Notes: generated by a model from the letters alone, not told the origin. A DNA stretch of 64,000 bases from JASHVB01 sp963762885 (GCA_963762885.1 CAVXNH010000037.1:166247-230246); one strand, 5' to 3'. Positions 30,365 through 38,915 are shown, numbered from the stretch's first letter. Numbers and translations: made by a program.

Positions 30365-30402
30365 TCACCGTGTTCTCCGCATTTCCTCCGTGCTGAAAAG
30401 GC
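30351..30402. repeat. Single arm of the long-hairpin class, CTCCGTG/CTCCGCA words (copy F)
   Basis: The stretch after the truncated GxxExxY gene reads TTCTCCGCA then TTTCCTCCGTGCTGAAAAGG. It matches the right arm of the hairpin at 52897-53055 (GCTCTCCGCACGTCCTCCGTGCTGAAAA) over about 28 bp. No second arm is present nearby, so this is half of an element. Confidence 0.72.
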
Positions 30403-30429
30403 CGAGCAGCGGGTCACTCCAGGCCGTGG

Positions 30430-31084
30430 TCATGCGGACGAAACGATCTCCGCCAGCAGCGCCTCGGTCGTCACCTGCCGGCAATAACCCCGGTTATTGC
30501 GCAGCGACCACTCGTGCCGCTCAATGCTCTGCGTGGCGCAGGCATCGGTCGGGACGGTGACCAGGTAGCCCAGGTCGCAGGCATCCCGCACCGCCGAATT
30601 CGACGCACTGGTCCGTCAGCACGCCAGCCACGATCAGCGACCGCACGCCGAGATTGCGCAGCACGTAATCGATGTTCGTCGATATGAACACCGACGACGA
30701 GGTCTTCGGCAGCACGATCTCGTCCCCGGCCGGCGCGATATCCGACAGCACCAGGGCGTCCCACGACCCGCGCGGCACGAACAGGCCGCTGATCTTGTAA
30801 TCCAGGCTCTGGTCGCGGCCGTCCTTCGTCAGCGCCTCGATCACCGTGTACAGCACCTCGATCCGAGCCCGCCGACACGCCGCCTGCAACTTCTGCATAT
30901 TCGGCACCGCGGTATCGCGCAGCGTGCGAAAGAACGCGCCATAGCGATCCTCGCGCTCGGCAGCGCTCAGTCCGGCGTATTCGCCGCCATCCGGGCGGCA
31001 ACAGTAGTTCTGCACGTCGATGATCAGCAGCGCAGCATGCGCCGGATCGATCGGGACGTCGCGGCTGAGCCCGGCCGGGTTCAT
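30430..31084 (-). pseudogene. Isochorismatase-family cysteine hydrolase (one frameshift)
   Basis: About 217 residues. It opens VPIDPAHAALLIIDVQNYC with the catalytic aspartate, has the lysine region VLPKTSSSVFISTNIDYVL, and the catalytic cysteine in GVLTDQCVESAVRDA once the frame is corrected. One extra T near 30600 (GAATTCGG) breaks the frame; the rest continues NNRGYCRQVTTEALLAEIV to a stop at 30430. Members hydrolyse amides and N-carbamoyl compounds. Its ATG overlaps the stop of the amidohydrolase gene, so the two products probably work in sequence. Confidence 0.83.
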
Positions 31085-31875
31085 CCTCCCGCCCCCCGCA
31101 ACGCGGCATCCGCCGCCGGCAGCAACCGGGCGAAACGCGCCGCCCAGGCCGCCTGGCCTGCCTTATCCGCAATCAGATCCTGCCGTATCTCGAGCTCCAC
31201 ATGTGGCAGCCCACGCTGCTCGCCATGCACGGGAACGCCGTAGTCGCTGGTGTCGCTCACCGCATACGGCGCGTTCTCGCCTACCTCGATGTCGCCCTCG
31301 GCCCGCAGCAGAGCCAACAGCGCCAAAGCCAGCCGGTCGTCGCGGTTGAACAGCACACCGACTTCCACGTCGCGCGACTCGCCTTTGAATACGGGCGTGA
31401 AACTATGCATCGCCACCAGCACCGTGCGGCGCCGCGCCGCAGCCCTGGCGTCCAGCAGCGCCGTGATCCGCGCATGATAGGGGGAAAAAATTTCGCGCAC
31501 CCGCACGGCGCGATCGGCGTCGGACAGGCCGACATTGCCGGGGATCGGCGTCGTCTCGCTGACCTCCGGCATGGCGCTGTCCACTGACGGATTGCGATTG
31601 CAGTCGATCACCAGCCGCGAATAGACCTGCAGCACCGCAGTGGCATCCAACATGGCCGCCAAGTGCTCCGTGACACCGGCAATGCCGATGTCCCAGGCGA
31701 TGTGGCGCTCCAGCTCGCTGTCGGGCACCCCCAGCGTGCCAAGACGGCGCGGTATCCAGCGTCCCGCATGGTCCGCGGTCAGCAGGAAGTCGGAGGCGCC
31801 CGCCGCCCGCAGCACGCGCACCGGCGAGGGCTCATCCGCTGCCAACAGGGTTTCGTCCGCTGCCGCCATTGCCAT
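31081..31875 (-). CDS. N-formylglutamate amidohydrolase family protein
   Basis: A 264-residue FGase-family protein: LLTADHAGRWIPRRLGTLG near the start, HIAWDIGIAGVTEHLAAML, YSRLVIDCNRNP, HSFTPVF, and VHGEQRGLPHVELEIRQDLI near the end, which contain the usual metal and substrate residues. The classic reaction is hydrolysis of N-formyl-L-glutamate to formate and glutamate in histidine breakdown. No hut genes are present, and the neighbours (DUF1028, isochorismatase) suggest another N-acyl amino acid substrate. The start at 31875 is chosen 94 bp after the DUF1028 stop. Confidence 0.85.
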   Translation of the reverse strand: MAMAAADETLLAADEPSPVRVLRAAGASDFLLTADHAGRWIPRRLGTLGVPDSELERHIAWDIGIAGVTEHLAAMLDATAVLQVYSRLVIDCNRNPSVDSAMPEVSETTPIPGNVGLSDADRAVRVREIFSPYHARITALLDARAAARRRTVLVAMHSFTPVFKGESRDVEVGVLFNRDDRLALALLALLRAEGDIEVGENAPYAVSDTSDYGVPVHGEQRGLPHVELEIRQDLIADKAGQAAWAARFARLLPAADAALRGAGG

Positions 31876-31969
31876 CTTTCCCGGATTAACCGCCCCCGGG
31901 GACAGGCCCCGAGTGCTCTCTCGTTCGCAGAGGACCGGATGCCGCAGGTGCTCTGCCCTGTCCAGAGCC

Positions 31970-32638
31970 CTATGGCGGAGCGGCACTGCCCATCGGATTA
32001 TTGGGGTCCAGCGCACGCAGGACGTAAGCGCCCATCTCCGGCGCGTAGCGGTTCCAGAGCGCTCGCAATTCGCCAACCGGCTGGTCGTGCCAATCGACCC
32101 GTAAATCCACCAGTGGGAAGCTCTCGGTATCGACCACCAGCAGATGCGCGCTCCGCACCGGACCATGCTCGCCCCCGGCGGCAAGTCCCTCTTCCAGGGC
32201 GCGCATAAGCCGCTCCGCTAGTGGCGCCGTTTGATCCGCCTGGAAGCGCCGCAGCATCGCCGCGGGAACCCGGGCATTGGCCAGGATATTGCCGACAGCG
32301 CAGGCATTTTCGGCGTTGGCGGCGCTCATTTCCGGCCGTGTGCGGGCGCCGGAGAAGGCTGCGGACCGCCCGGCCGCATCCACCACCGCAACCTGCCGCC
32401 ATTGCGCGTGCGGGGTGGACGCCACCAACGCGTCCACCGTCTCCTGCGCCGAACACCCCGATCGCAGCAGTTCGAGGCCGCGTGGTCCCAGGCGAGGATC
32501 GGTGCGATGCTGGGTAACGATGGCACCAATGCCGGCTGCACAATGGGCGACCCGGGCGCCGACCGCGATATTGGAGGTAGCGGTCACGGCGCCGAATTGC
32601 CCAGTGCTTGGGCAGCGGCCAACGATCGAAAAGGTCAT
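31970..32638 (-). CDS. DUF1028 domain protein
   Basis: A 222-residue protein starting MTFSIVGRCPSTGQFGAVTA, the conserved opening of DUF1028, followed by SNIAVGARVAHCAAGIGAIV, QHRTDPRLGPRGLELLRSG and DFRVDWHD-like LVDLRVDWHDQPVGELRALW near the end. The family is thought to adopt an Ntn-hydrolase-like fold but lacks a proven activity. It heads a three-gene minus-strand operon with two amide hydrolases. It is divergent from the DMT exporter, with starts close together. Confidence 0.88.
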   Translation of the reverse strand: MTFSIVGRCPSTGQFGAVTATSNIAVGARVAHCAAGIGAIVTQHRTDPRLGPRGLELLRSGCSAQETVDALVASTPHAQWRQVAVVDAAGRSAAFSGARTRPEMSAANAENACAVGNILANARVPAAMLRRFQADQTAPLAERLMRALEEGLAAGGEHGPVRSAHLLVVDTESFPLVDLRVDWHDQPVGELRALWNRYAPEMGAYVLRALDPNNPMGSAAPP

Positions 32639-32689
32639 ATAGCCCTTATGTCAGGATATATTGGGACTTCGCAACCAGAGTGCGGCGGA

Positions 32690-33634
32690 ATGCCGGCAAA
32701 TAATACTCCGCTGCCTTCGGCCGGCGTCGTCCAGCTTCTGGCCTCGGTGGTGCTGCTGTCGAGCGCCTGGCCGTTGACGAAGATCGCGCTTTCGCTGGGC
32801 GCCACGCCGCTGTGGTTCGCCGAGGGCCGCGCCGTGCTGTCGGGCGTCACCGCGGCGCTGATCGTCGCGGCGCGGGGACGCCTGCTGCTGCCGGGCCGCG
32901 CCGACATGCCGGCGTTGTTGGCGATCGGCGGGCTGCAGATCGCCGGCTATTTCGCTTTCGCTCATGCGGCGGTGGCCTGGGTGCCGGCAGGCCGCACCGC
33001 GATCCTGGCCAACACCACGACGATCTGGATCGTGCCGCTTTCGCTGGTGTTCCTGAAGGAGCTCATCCCGCCGCGGCGCTGGGCCGCCGCCGCCATCGGG
33101 CTGGGCGGCGTGGTGGTGCTGATGAGCCCGTGGGCGATCGACTGGACGTCGCCCCCGATTCTGCTCGGCCACGCCTTCCTACTGTTGGCCAGCCTGTGCT
33201 GGTCGGTGGCGATCATTGTCACCCGCGCGGCACGCCCGTCGCTATCGATGTTCGAACTGCTGCCCTGGTGCTTCGGCCTGGCGTCGCTGCTGCTGTTGCC
33301 GTTGGTGATGGCCGACGCGCCGCTCGGCACGCTGGGGACGCGCCCGGCGTGCTGGCTGGCGCTGGCGTATATCGGCTTCGTGGCGGGACCGATCGGCACC
33401 TGGTGCATCGTGGAAGCGACAGCGAAGCTCCCGACCATGGTGTCCTCGATCGGCTTCCTGACCACGCCGGCGGTCAGTCTCCTGCTGGCGAGCCTGCTGC
33501 TGGGAGAGAAAATCACCGCCGACCTGTTGCTCGGTTCGGCACTGATCGTTGGCGGGGTCGCGATCGCCGCGTTTCCCGCAGGGGCAGTGCGGGCCTGGTC
33601 CATGGCCGTGGTAGAGCAGAGGATACGTCGATGA
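32690..33634 (+). CDS. DMT-family (EamA) membrane transporter
   Basis: About 314 residues with ten hydrophobic helices in two EamA halves; visible are VLLSSAWPLTKIALSLGATPL, AVAWVPAGRTAILANTTTIW, LKELIPPRRWAAAAIGLGGV and LLGEKITADLLLGSALIVGG. EamA proteins usually export small metabolites. I choose the ATG at 32690; an earlier ATG at 32648 would leave only nine bases to the divergent DUF1028 gene. The stop overlaps the next gene as ATGA. Confidence 0.83.
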   Translation: MPANNTPLPSAGVVQLLASVVLLSSAWPLTKIALSLGATPLWFAEGRAVLSGVTAALIVAARGRLLLPGRADMPALLAIGGLQIAGYFAFAHAAVAWVPAGRTAILANTTTIWIVPLSLVFLKELIPPRRWAAAAIGLGGVVVLMSPWAIDWTSPPILLGHAFLLLASLCWSVAIIVTRAARPSLSMFELLPWCFGLASLLLLPLVMADAPLGTLGTRPACWLALAYIGFVAGPIGTWCIVEATAKLPTMVSSIGFLTTPAVSLLLASLLLGEKITADLLLGSALIVGGVAIAAFPAGAVRAWSMAVVEQRIRR

Positions 33635-34407
33635 TCCTGAACGCGGTGGAAGGCGGCCAGGGGCCGCCGGTCGCGCTGCTGCATGGGCTGTTCGGAGCAG
33701 CGCGTAACCTGGGCGTGGTGCAGCGCGCGCTGGCGCCGCGGTTCCGCGTCCTCGCGCTGGACATGCGCAATCACGGCGCCAGCCCGCACGCGGCGGCGAT
33801 GGACTACCGCGCGATGGCGGCGGATGTGCTGGAGACGCTGGACCAGCGCGCGGCGTTGCCGGCCGCGCTGGTCGGACACTCGATGGGCGGCAAGGCGGCG
33901 ATGATGGCGGCGCTGTCGCAGCCGGACGCGGTGTCACGGCTGGTGGTGGCTGATATCGCCCCCGTCGCCTACGAACACCACAACACCAAGATCGCCGCCG
34001 CGCTGGCGGCGATCCCGCTATCGCCGGGACTGACGCGGGCGGCGGCCGATGCCGCGCTCGCGGATGCGGTGCCGGACCCCGGGCTGCGGGCCTTCCTGCT
34101 GCAAAACCTGGTGCCCGGCGCGCATCCGCACTGGCGCATCGGGCTGCGCGAGATCGCCGTGGCGATGCAGGTGATCGAGGGTTGGGACCCACCCGCGGAG
34201 GGTGCCGTGTATCCTGGGCCGACCCTGTTCGTTGCCGGCGCCGGGTCGGACTATGTGCGGCGGGAGGATCGCCCGGCGATCCGCACGCTGTTCCCGGCGG
34301 CGCGGTTCGTCACGCTGAAGAACGCCGGCCATTGGCTCCACGCCGACAATCCGGCGGGGTTCGTCGCGGTGCTCGATGCGTTTTTGAAGGACTGGAACGG
34401 GGGCTGA
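33631..34407 (+). CDS. Alpha/beta hydrolase
   Basis: A 258-residue YbfF-like hydrolase: VALLHGLFGAARNLGVVQ carries the oxyanion loop, LDMRNHGAS follows, the nucleophile serine is in VGHSMGGKAAM, the acid in LFVAGAGSDYV and the histidine in KNAGHWLHADNP. Esterase activity on acyl thioesters or esters is likely; the natural substrate is unknown. The ATG at 33631 overlaps the transporter stop, and AGAGGA lies seven bases upstream. Confidence 0.88.
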   Translation: MILNAVEGGQGPPVALLHGLFGAARNLGVVQRALAPRFRVLALDMRNHGASPHAAAMDYRAMAADVLETLDQRAALPAALVGHSMGGKAAMMAALSQPDAVSRLVVADIAPVAYEHHNTKIAAALAAIPLSPGLTRAAADAALADAVPDPGLRAFLLQNLVPGAHPHWRIGLREIAVAMQVIEGWDPPAEGAVYPGPTLFVAGAGSDYVRREDRPAIRTLFPAARFVTLKNAGHWLHADNPAGFVAVLDAFLKDWNGG

Positions 34408-34430
34408 AGGATGGCAGTGCAAACCACGTG

Positions 34431-34552
34431 GTCATCCCCGCGCACTACACCGTCATCCCCGCAAACCACACCGTCATCCCCGCAATCTATACCGTCATCC
34501 CCGCGAAAGCGGGGACCCAAGCGGCATGGGCCCCCGCTTTCGCGGGGATGAC
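34431..34552. repeat. 21-bp tandem GTCATCCCCGC units ending in a hairpin
   Basis: GTCATCCCCGC begins at 34431, 34452, 34473 and 34494, giving an exact 21-bp period with ten variable bases per unit. The last unit continues into CGAAAGCGGGGACC and its inverted copy ending CGCGGGGATGAC at 34552. It looks like expansion of the left edge of a standard GTCATCCCCGCGAAAGCGGGG palindrome. It is not a CRISPR: the spacers are only ten bases. Confidence 0.88.
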
Positions 34553-34637
34553 GATTTATTGTGACGTTTGCCACGTTATTCCCTGTTTTTGTGAGGAGCG
34601 AAGCGACGACGCAGTGACCGGGGGCTGCGCAGCATTT

Positions 34638-34850
34638 TCACTCAGGGCGAAGACGCTCTGGCCCAGCCGAAGACCACTCCGCCGTCTCAACTTCCCCGGC
34701 GATTTGCGCACCTTTCGCGTTACGGAGCTGTGTCAGGCCGTATTGTGCCTGCAAATTCGACCAGAACTCCGGCTCGTTGCCGAAACAGCGGCCCAGACGC
34801 AACGCGGTTTCCCGCGTGACCGACCTGCATTGCGTGCCCTGCCTCAGTGA
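34638..34850 (-). pseudogene. Remnant of a HigA-type antitoxin
   Basis: On the minus strand one frame reads VTRETALRLGRCFGNEPEFW followed by SNLQAQYGLTQLR, then AGEVETAEW and a stop at 34638. This is the C-terminal half of the VapI/HigA antitoxin domain (usual pattern TADTALRLGRYFGTTPEFWMN). The helix-turn-helix that should precede it is not recognisable and no start codon fits; no higB is adjacent. It occupies most of the otherwise gene-free gap 34553-34984. Confidence 0.6.
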
Positions 34851-34984
34851 TAGTCGACGATTGATACCGTACGTTCAGCCAATCCCGGGATCACCGGATC
34901 GCCATATACCATGGTTGGACGCTTGGCAGATGGGCGACGTCAGGCTCGCTTCCAGTAGCGATCAGTCGTCGGAGGAAAGCAGCA

Positions 34985-35230
34985 ATGAGTGACAGGACCA
35001 CCGATCAGACTGTGCTCGACCATATCCAACGCCTCGTGGCGGAGGAGGAGCGGATCCTCGGCCAGGGCATGAGGTCGGATAGCGACCACGAGCGGCTCAA
35101 GGACCTCGGCGTCGCGCTCGATCAGGCGTGGGATCTGCTGCGCCAGCGGCGCGCATTGCGGGAGTTCGGGCGGGATCCGGCCGACGCGCATGTCCGCCCA
35201 GCCGAGGTGGTGGAAAAGTATCTCGGGTAG
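34985..35230 (+). CDS. DUF2630 family small protein
   Basis: An 81-residue, highly charged and probably helical protein: HIQRLVAEEERILGQG, then HERLKDLGVALDQAWDLLRQ, RRALREFGRDP and VRPAEVVEKYLG. This matches DUF2630 in length and in the LDQCWDLLRQRRA-type core. No function is known. AGGAAAG lies before the ATG at 34985. The next 290 bp (35231-35524) hold nothing that I can support. Confidence 0.8.
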   Translation: MSDRTTDQTVLDHIQRLVAEEERILGQGMRSDSDHERLKDLGVALDQAWDLLRQRRALREFGRDPADAHVRPAEVVEKYLG

Positions 35231-35524
35231 CCCATCCGGTTCCGTCCGACAGGGCGCATACCAGGCTCGCTCAAGCAAGCGCCCGCCGAGTCACGCCTCC
35301 GGCCGCGCGGCAGCCCTGCTCATCCCCGAGTCCCCACTGTCCCAGCGCTACGGCGGCACGAACGAAACGGCCGGTCTCGATCGCTGCGACGAGTCTCTCG
35401 ACGCTTGAGGGCGGTGGCACCGGCTATTCTGAAATCCGGACTTTTGCTCAATCATAATCTGATCCAGACGCATTCAATGCGGGAATAGCCGCGTGGGACA
35501 GGTGGTTCCGGCAGGAGAATAACC

Positions 35525-36388
35525 ATGCATGCAATCACTGGCATTACGGGTCAGGTGGGCGGCGCGGTCGCCCGCGCGCTGCTGACTGAAGGGACGAATG
35601 TGCGGGCGGTTGCGCGCGATGCGAGCAAGGCCGCACCTTGGTTGAAGCGCGGCTGCGAATTGGCGATTGCCGAGATGACCGATGCCTCCGCCCTGGCTCG
35701 CGCCTTCGCCGGAGCGGATGGCGTGTTCGTGCTGATCCCGCCGATCTTCGATCCATCGCCTGGATTTGCTGAGGCCGCCGCGGTGATCTCCGCCGTGCGC
35801 GAGGCGCTGGCCGAGGCTCGGCCTGCCCGCACCGTCTGCCTCTCGACCGTTGGCGCGCAGGCGAGGCAACCCAACTTGCTCGGCCAGCTGGCGATGATGG
35901 AGCGTGCGCTGGGCACGCTCGATTTACCGATCGCGTTCATTCGCGCGGCTTGGTTTATGGAGAATGCAGCCTGGGATGTCGCGTCCGCGCGTGAGGGCGC
36001 GATCCAGAGCTTCCTGCAGCCGCTCGACCGCGCGATCCCAATGGTCGCCACGGCCGATATCGGCGCGACAGCGGCACGGCTGCTGCGCGAACGATGGACG
36101 GGCCGGCGCATTGTTGAACTCCGAGGCCCGGTGCCGGTGTCGCCAAACGCACTGGCCGCCACGTTCAGCCGGTTGCTTGGCCGCCCGGTAACCGCACACG
36201 CGGTGCCGCCAGCAGAGTGGGAGCCACTGTTCCGTGCGCAGGGCATGCGGAATCCGGGCCCACGCATGCAGATGCTCGATGGCTTCAACCAGGGCTGGCT
36301 GGAATTCGAGGGTGGTGAAGGCGCCGAGGCGATCACCGGCCCGACAACGCTGGAAACGGTGGTGCGCGGCTTGCTGGCACGCGATTGA
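35525..36388 (+). CDS. NAD(P)-binding NmrA-like protein
   Basis: A 287-residue atypical SDR. It starts MHAITGITGQVGGAVARALL, with the cofactor motif GITGQVGG, then VRAVARDASKA and AFAGADGVFVLIPP. Position-specific features such as FIRAAWFMENAAWD place it with NmrA/HSCARG-type proteins, which sense NADPH or reduce quinones. CAGGAGA precedes the ATG. It is monocistronic, followed by a repeat cluster. Confidence 0.82.
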   Translation: MHAITGITGQVGGAVARALLTEGTNVRAVARDASKAAPWLKRGCELAIAEMTDASALARAFAGADGVFVLIPPIFDPSPGFAEAAAVISAVREALAEARPARTVCLSTVGAQARQPNLLGQLAMMERALGTLDLPIAFIRAAWFMENAAWDVASAREGAIQSFLQPLDRAIPMVATADIGATAARLLRERWTGRRIVELRGPVPVSPNALAATFSRLLGRPVTAHAVPPAEWEPLFRAQGMRNPGPRMQMLDGFNQGWLEFEGGEGAEAITGPTTLETVVRGLLARD

Positions 36389-36457
36389 ACGCGGTTTCCT
36401 GTTGGTTCGACCGTCCGCTGCGAGCTTTTGTGGCTTGACCGGAAGCCGAAGCCACCT

Positions 36458-36663
36458 GTCATTGCTTCGTCGCTACGCGCCTAGCAAGAAACAACCGGCC
36501 GAGATCGCCTCCCACGTCATGCCGACGAAGGTCGGCATCCACGACTGTGCTGCGCGTGGCCTAGCAAAGTCGTGGGTGGCCGGCCTGCGCCGGCCATGAC
36601 ACGGGGGACTGCGGTTTCATCCAGGGCGGGTCGGCCGCGCGCCGGCGGTCAACTCGCAATGAC
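36458..36663. repeat. Cluster of GTCATGCCGACG / GTCATGGCCGG palindromes
   Basis: A 206-bp unit delimited by GTCATTGCTTCG and CTCGCAATGAC; inside are half of a GTCATGCCGACGAAGGTCGG palindrome and a GTGGCCGGCCTGCGCCGGCC unit, joined by AGCAAAGTCGTGG. It sits in the gap between the convergent NmrA-like and carboxypeptidase genes. Confidence 0.83.
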
Positions 36664-36682
36664 AGCGGCACTCGCGGCACTG

Positions 36683-37945
36683 CTACCGGCTGGCGACTTC
36701 CCGCGCTTCCGGGCGCAACACCACGCACGGTGTGCCGTGCCGGGACAGCGCAGCACAGGCGCCTTGCGCTTCAGGCGCGGTGAGCCCGGTAACCTGAGCG
36801 CGCCATGCCGGCCGGCCACGCGCGGTGGCCAGTTCGATCCGCGGCTCGCCATCATCAGCGAGCCGGCGGGCTGCGGCGGCAGCGTCACGGGCGGCTTTTT
36901 CCTTGGCGTAAACGCCAACCTGGATACCCCAGGCCTCGTGCCCGCCTGCCCTCGCTCCACTCGCCCGTGCCCGCACGGCGGGATGCGGTGCAGGATCGAC
37001 GGTCGCGGCATGCGCCACCCCGACCAGCCCGACCGTGCCCGCCACTCGGGTCGCGCGATGGTCGATCGGCACATCCATTTCCTCGAAGCCCTGGTTCAGC
37101 AGCGCAGCCATGTGCACGTCGCGCTCGGCGTTGGTGCCGGCGCCCAGCACCACGCCGATCAGCCGCACCCCATCGCGCACCGCGCTGGTGACCAGATTAT
37201 GGCCGGAAGCTTCGGTGTAGCCCGTCTTCATGCCGTCGGCCCCCGGATAGGAGCGCAGCATGCCGTCGTGGTTGAAGATCGTGCAGCCCCGGAACACGAA
37301 GCTGGGGGTGCTGAAATAGCGGGATACTCCCGGAAAGTCGGTCACGATGTGACGCGCCAGCACCGCCAGGTCTCGCGCCGTGGTCCACTGGTCCGGGTCG
37401 GGTAGTCCGGATGCATTGGTAAAGGTGGTGTTCGACATCCCCAGCGCGCGCGCCCGCAGCGTCATCATCTGGGCGAACCGGTCCTCGCTGCCGCCAAGCA
37501 ATTCGCTCAGCGCCGCCGCGGCGTCATTGGCCGACTTGGTCACCAGTCCCAGGATCGCCTGCTGCACCGTCAGGCGCGAGCCGGGCAGCAACCCGAGCTT
37601 GGTCGGCTCCATCGAGGCGGCATGGGCGGAGACCGGAACCGGCGTATCGAGCGTGATGCGCCGATCGCGCAGCGCCTCGAACGTCATATAGAGAGTCATG
37701 AGCTTGGCGAGGCTCGCCGGGTGACGGGATGCGTCCGGGTTGGCCGTCTCCAGGATCTTGCCGCTGCTCGCCTCCACGACCATCGAGCTGTAGCGGTCCG
37801 AGCCGATTTGTGCGTCCGCCCGCCCCGGCCAAAGCACCGTGAGCCCGAGGCTACCGAGCCCCACAGGACCAAGTATCGGCAACACGATGAGCAGTGCGTA
37901 AGTCCGCGCAAGAAAATTGCGTCCCCAGCGCGGCGTTGCTGCCAT
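36683..37945 (-). CDS. D-alanyl-D-alanine carboxypeptidase (PBP5/6 type) with C-terminal SPOR-like domain
   Basis: A 420-residue penicillin-binding protein that trims pentapeptide in the periplasm. An N-terminal signal/anchor (YALLIVLPILGPVGLGSLG) precedes the catalytic domain: SLAK at about residues 78-81, the SAN motif in LVTKSANDAAAAL, and KTG in GADGMKTGYTEASG. The last 90 residues have a proline/alanine linker and a SPOR-like segment (AWGIQVGVYAKEKAARDAA, ARVTGL-like WRAQVTGLTAPEAQGACAAL), common in alphaproteobacterial DacC/DacF proteins and used to bind septal glycan. Start ATG at 37945. Confidence 0.9.
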   Translation of the reverse strand: MAATPRWGRNFLARTYALLIVLPILGPVGLGSLGLTVLWPGRADAQIGSDRYSSMVVEASSGKILETANPDASRHPASLAKLMTLYMTFEALRDRRITLDTPVPVSAHAASMEPTKLGLLPGSRLTVQQAILGLVTKSANDAAAALSELLGGSEDRFAQMMTLRARALGMSNTTFTNASGLPDPDQWTTARDLAVLARHIVTDFPGVSRYFSTPSFVFRGCTIFNHDGMLRSYPGADGMKTGYTEASGHNLVTSAVRDGVRLIGVVLGAGTNAERDVHMAALLNQGFEEMDVPIDHRATRVAGTVGLVGVAHAATVDPAPHPAVRARASGARAGGHEAWGIQVGVYAKEKAARDAAAAARRLADDGEPRIELATARGRPAWRAQVTGLTAPEAQGACAALSRHGTPCVVLRPEAREVASR

Positions 37946-38100
37946 CCAAACCCCCAGGCCAAGCGGTCAACGCAACCCTAAGCGGTAGGGGGAATGTCTG
38001 TCCAGCCAGAAACCGCAGAAAAGCGAAAAAAGTGAGTGAGTTACGGGACGATGCTCGGGTGACCTGGCGGCCAGCGGCACAACCCAGGCGTGAGATTTTT

Positions 38101-38175
38101 TTGTGCACTGCACAATAATCGCTTGATCGACGACCTGCGCTGGCCTATATCCGCTCTGTTGCTGCAGTGCAGCAA
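38101..38175 (+). promoter_or_regulatory. Phasin promoter flanked by two PhaR-type operators
   Basis: TTGTGCACTGCACAA (38101-38115) and TTGCTGCAGTGCAGCAA (38159-38175) are palindromes that differ only at the centre. The second contains CTGC-N3-GCAG, the binding pattern described for the PHB regulator PhaR in other alphaproteobacteria. Between them TTGATC (38123) and TATATC (38146) have a 17-bp spacing, a good sigma-70 promoter. The phasin ATG is 64 bp downstream. Confidence 0.72.
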
Positions 38176-38238
38176 AGAATTCCAACCGGCTCGCTGCCCA
38201 CTCCGACATATGGGCGCAGTCAAGCAGGGAAGAACAGG

Positions 38239-38757
38239 ATGAGCATGAAGCCGAAGGCAGTGGAGGCAGGCACGATGACCGAAGATACGGTAGCTGCCAC
38301 CACAAAGGGTATCGAGGCAACCGTTTCGAACCTCAAGGAAGGCATGACCAAGGCGGCCGCGGGGTTCAATGAGACCCAGGCCAAGGTTAAGGAAGGTATG
38401 GAGAAGGCAATGAAGACCGCGGAAGAGCTAGTGTCGTTCGGGCAGGGCAATCTCGAGGCAGTGCTGAAGTCGAGCCAGATCTGGGCAACCGGCATTCAGG
38501 ACCTGTCGAAGCAGGTGGCCGCCACGGCGCAGGCATCGTTCGAGGAGACGATGTCCACGTTCAAGGCATTGAGCTCGGTGAAGTCGCTGAAGGACGCCAT
38601 GGACCTGCAAGCCACCCTGGCGCGCGCCACGATGGAGAAGACGCTGGCCGAGTCCGGCAAGCTGACCGACGCCTCGTTCAAGCTGACCGAGCAAGCCATT
38701 GCGCCGATCACCGCGCGGGTGAGCCTTGCGGTGGAAAAGTTCGCGAAATCGGCCTGA
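38239..38757 (+). CDS. Phasin family protein (PHB granule coat)
   Basis: A 172-residue, almost wholly helical protein without cysteine or a signal. It contains GIEATVSNLKEGMTKAAAGF, ELVSFGQGNLEAVLKSSQIW and IQDLSKQVAATAQASFEETM, the pattern of the phasin_2 family that coats polyhydroxybutyrate granules. The upstream operators predict repression by PhaR until granules titrate it away. ATG at 38239, with a second in-frame ATG at 38245. No phaC, phaR or phaZ gene is in the window. Confidence 0.88.
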   Translation: MSMKPKAVEAGTMTEDTVAATTKGIEATVSNLKEGMTKAAAGFNETQAKVKEGMEKAMKTAEELVSFGQGNLEAVLKSSQIWATGIQDLSKQVAATAQASFEETMSTFKALSSVKSLKDAMDLQATLARATMEKTLAESGKLTDASFKLTEQAIAPITARVSLAVEKFAKSA

Positions 38758-38834
38758 GCGCCGGTTGAGGATGATCGGGCGAGGCGGCGGCGCGCTTCCT
38801 CCCCCAAGTCTCTGCTTCGTTCCGATCGTACGGC

Positions 38835-38858
38835 AGGCCCGGGCATTGTCCCGGGCCT
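38835..38858 (+). terminator. Stem-loop after the phasin gene
   Basis: AGGCCCGGG and CCCGGGCCT pair perfectly around a six-base loop, 78 bp after the phasin stop, followed by TGTCATG. The stem is strong and the T-run weak, as is common in high-GC genomes. Confidence 0.6.
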
Positions 38859-38891
38859 TGTCATGTCCGGGGCCTGGCGTTGGGATATTCT

Positions 38892-38915
38892 CCCCCTCCC
38901 ACAAGGGGAGGGGGA
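38892..38915. other. Stem-loop of C5TC/GAG5 type before clpS
   Basis: TCCCCCTCCC and GGGGAGGGGGA form a stem with an ACAA loop. It resembles the stem-loop at 23076-23103 (TCCCTCCCCCC/GGGGGGAGGGA), suggesting a small family. The rest of the 360-bp phasin-clpS gap shows no gene. Confidence 0.55.

Noticed and set aside
34431..34552. Regular direct repeats resembling a small CRISPR array
   Set aside because: Repeats are 11 bp with ten-base, mutually similar spacers; no cas genes are present.
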